From the NCBI GenBank assembly GCA_039715055.1, contig JBDLID010000067.1, positions 1 through 16,083 on the forward strand: a stretch of 16,083 bases of DNA, read 5' to 3'. Below, one piece after another: positions 15,788-16,083 of the stretch. The notes beneath the pieces were generated by a model, which worked only from the letters and a program-made list of their open reading frames with translations, made no database searches and was not told the DNA's origin. Origin of the DNA: JBDLID01 sp039715055 (GTDB lineage Bacteria > Desulfobacterota > Desulfobulbia > Desulfobulbales > Desulfocapsaceae). A program made the translations under genes and the position numbers. Position 1 is the stretch's first letter; each line of letters opens with the position of its first letter.

Positions 15788-16083
15788 ATGACGGAACTGA
15801 CACTACTGTACAGCTCTCTTTTTGAGGGTGATCCGCAAGAGAAACTGGCCAGGGCACAAATGGTTTGGAAGTGTCATGGCCGGGAACTGCTGGGGCAGGC
15901 TGAATTTGTCAGCGGAGTCGAGGAGCTGCTGGCCAGGGAGAAAGAGTTGACCAGCCAGATGCGCTCCATGGAGATGCATCACACCTGCAGTCACTGCGGT
16001 TCAAGGCCCGGGGGCGGCTGCTGCAGTCTTTACATGGCCGGTGAAACCGATGTCATTCAACTGCTGATGAACATGATGGCGGG
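15788..16083 (+). CDS. Cysteine-rich protein of unknown function (3' partial)
   Basis: The frame runs open from an ATG at 15788 to the right edge, 98 codons, so the product is longer than what is seen. It starts 15 bases after the PBP stop with no terminator between, so co-transcription is likely. The ribosome site is weak. Residues about 1-65 look helical and acidic, with Leu and Glu heptads (LLYSSLFEGD, VEELLAREKEL). Then comes HHTCSHCGSRPGGGCCSLYM, that is a CxxC followed by a CC pair after a Gly-rich loop, a likely zinc or iron-sulfur site somewhat like YkgJ-type clusters. There is no signal peptide or membrane segment in the visible part, so it is probably cytoplasmic. I do not recognise the family. 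Confidence 0.7.
   Translation, partial: MTELTLLYSSLFEGDPQEKLARAQMVWKCHGRELLGQAEFVSGVEELLAREKELTSQMRSMEMHHTCSHCGSRPGGGCCSLYMAGETDVIQLLMNMMA

Overview
The window looks like chromosome of an anaerobic Gram-negative bacterium of the Desulfobulbaceae/Desulfobulbales type (Desulfobacterota). This is an inference from gene content, not a sequence match. The signs are many CxxCH haem motifs in secreted proteins, outer-membrane beta-barrels ending in an aromatic residue, a haem-binding DUF3365/Tll0287-type sensor, a rhodanese fused to a multihaem cytochrome, an endonuclease-type MutL and folate-dependent TrmFO. I see no phage, transposon, CRISPR, rRNA or tRNA.

Region 1 (1-6410) is a redox and envelope block. 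A partial dihaem cytochrome (to 659) converges on an 11-haem cytochrome carrying two C-terminal rhodanese domains (934-3072, minus). Upstream of that, on the same strand, lies a coiled-coil plus beta-barrel protein of the DUF3373 type (3250-4986). A 458-base divergent spacer with promoter-like sequences and a dyad separates the barrel gene from a membrane haem sensor of DUF3365-HAMP type with no output domain (5445-6344). Together they suggest a porin-cytochrome module for moving electrons, possibly to or from sulfur compounds, across the cell envelope.

Region 2 (6547-7967) holds a YaiI/YqxD (UPF0178) protein and an outer-membrane barrel of the family often mislabelled 'neuromedin U', closed by a strong terminator.

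Region 3 (8189-9803, minus) is a compact three-gene set: BCAM0308-family zinc-motif protein, DUF211 protein and a VIT1/CCC1-like membrane protein. It has a convincing promoter and a large hairpin in the leader.

Region 4 (9897-13632, minus) is a housekeeping operon reading mutL, a 3D-domain lipoprotein, then trmFO. mutL contains a run of ten C that could slip. Divergent from it, a class A penicillin-binding protein (13838-15772) is followed 15 bases later by a partial cysteine-rich gene that runs off the end. The mutL/PBP spacer carries a palindrome and a matching half-site.

The most interesting part is the rhodanese-multihaem cytochrome with its barrel partner and divergent haem sensor.
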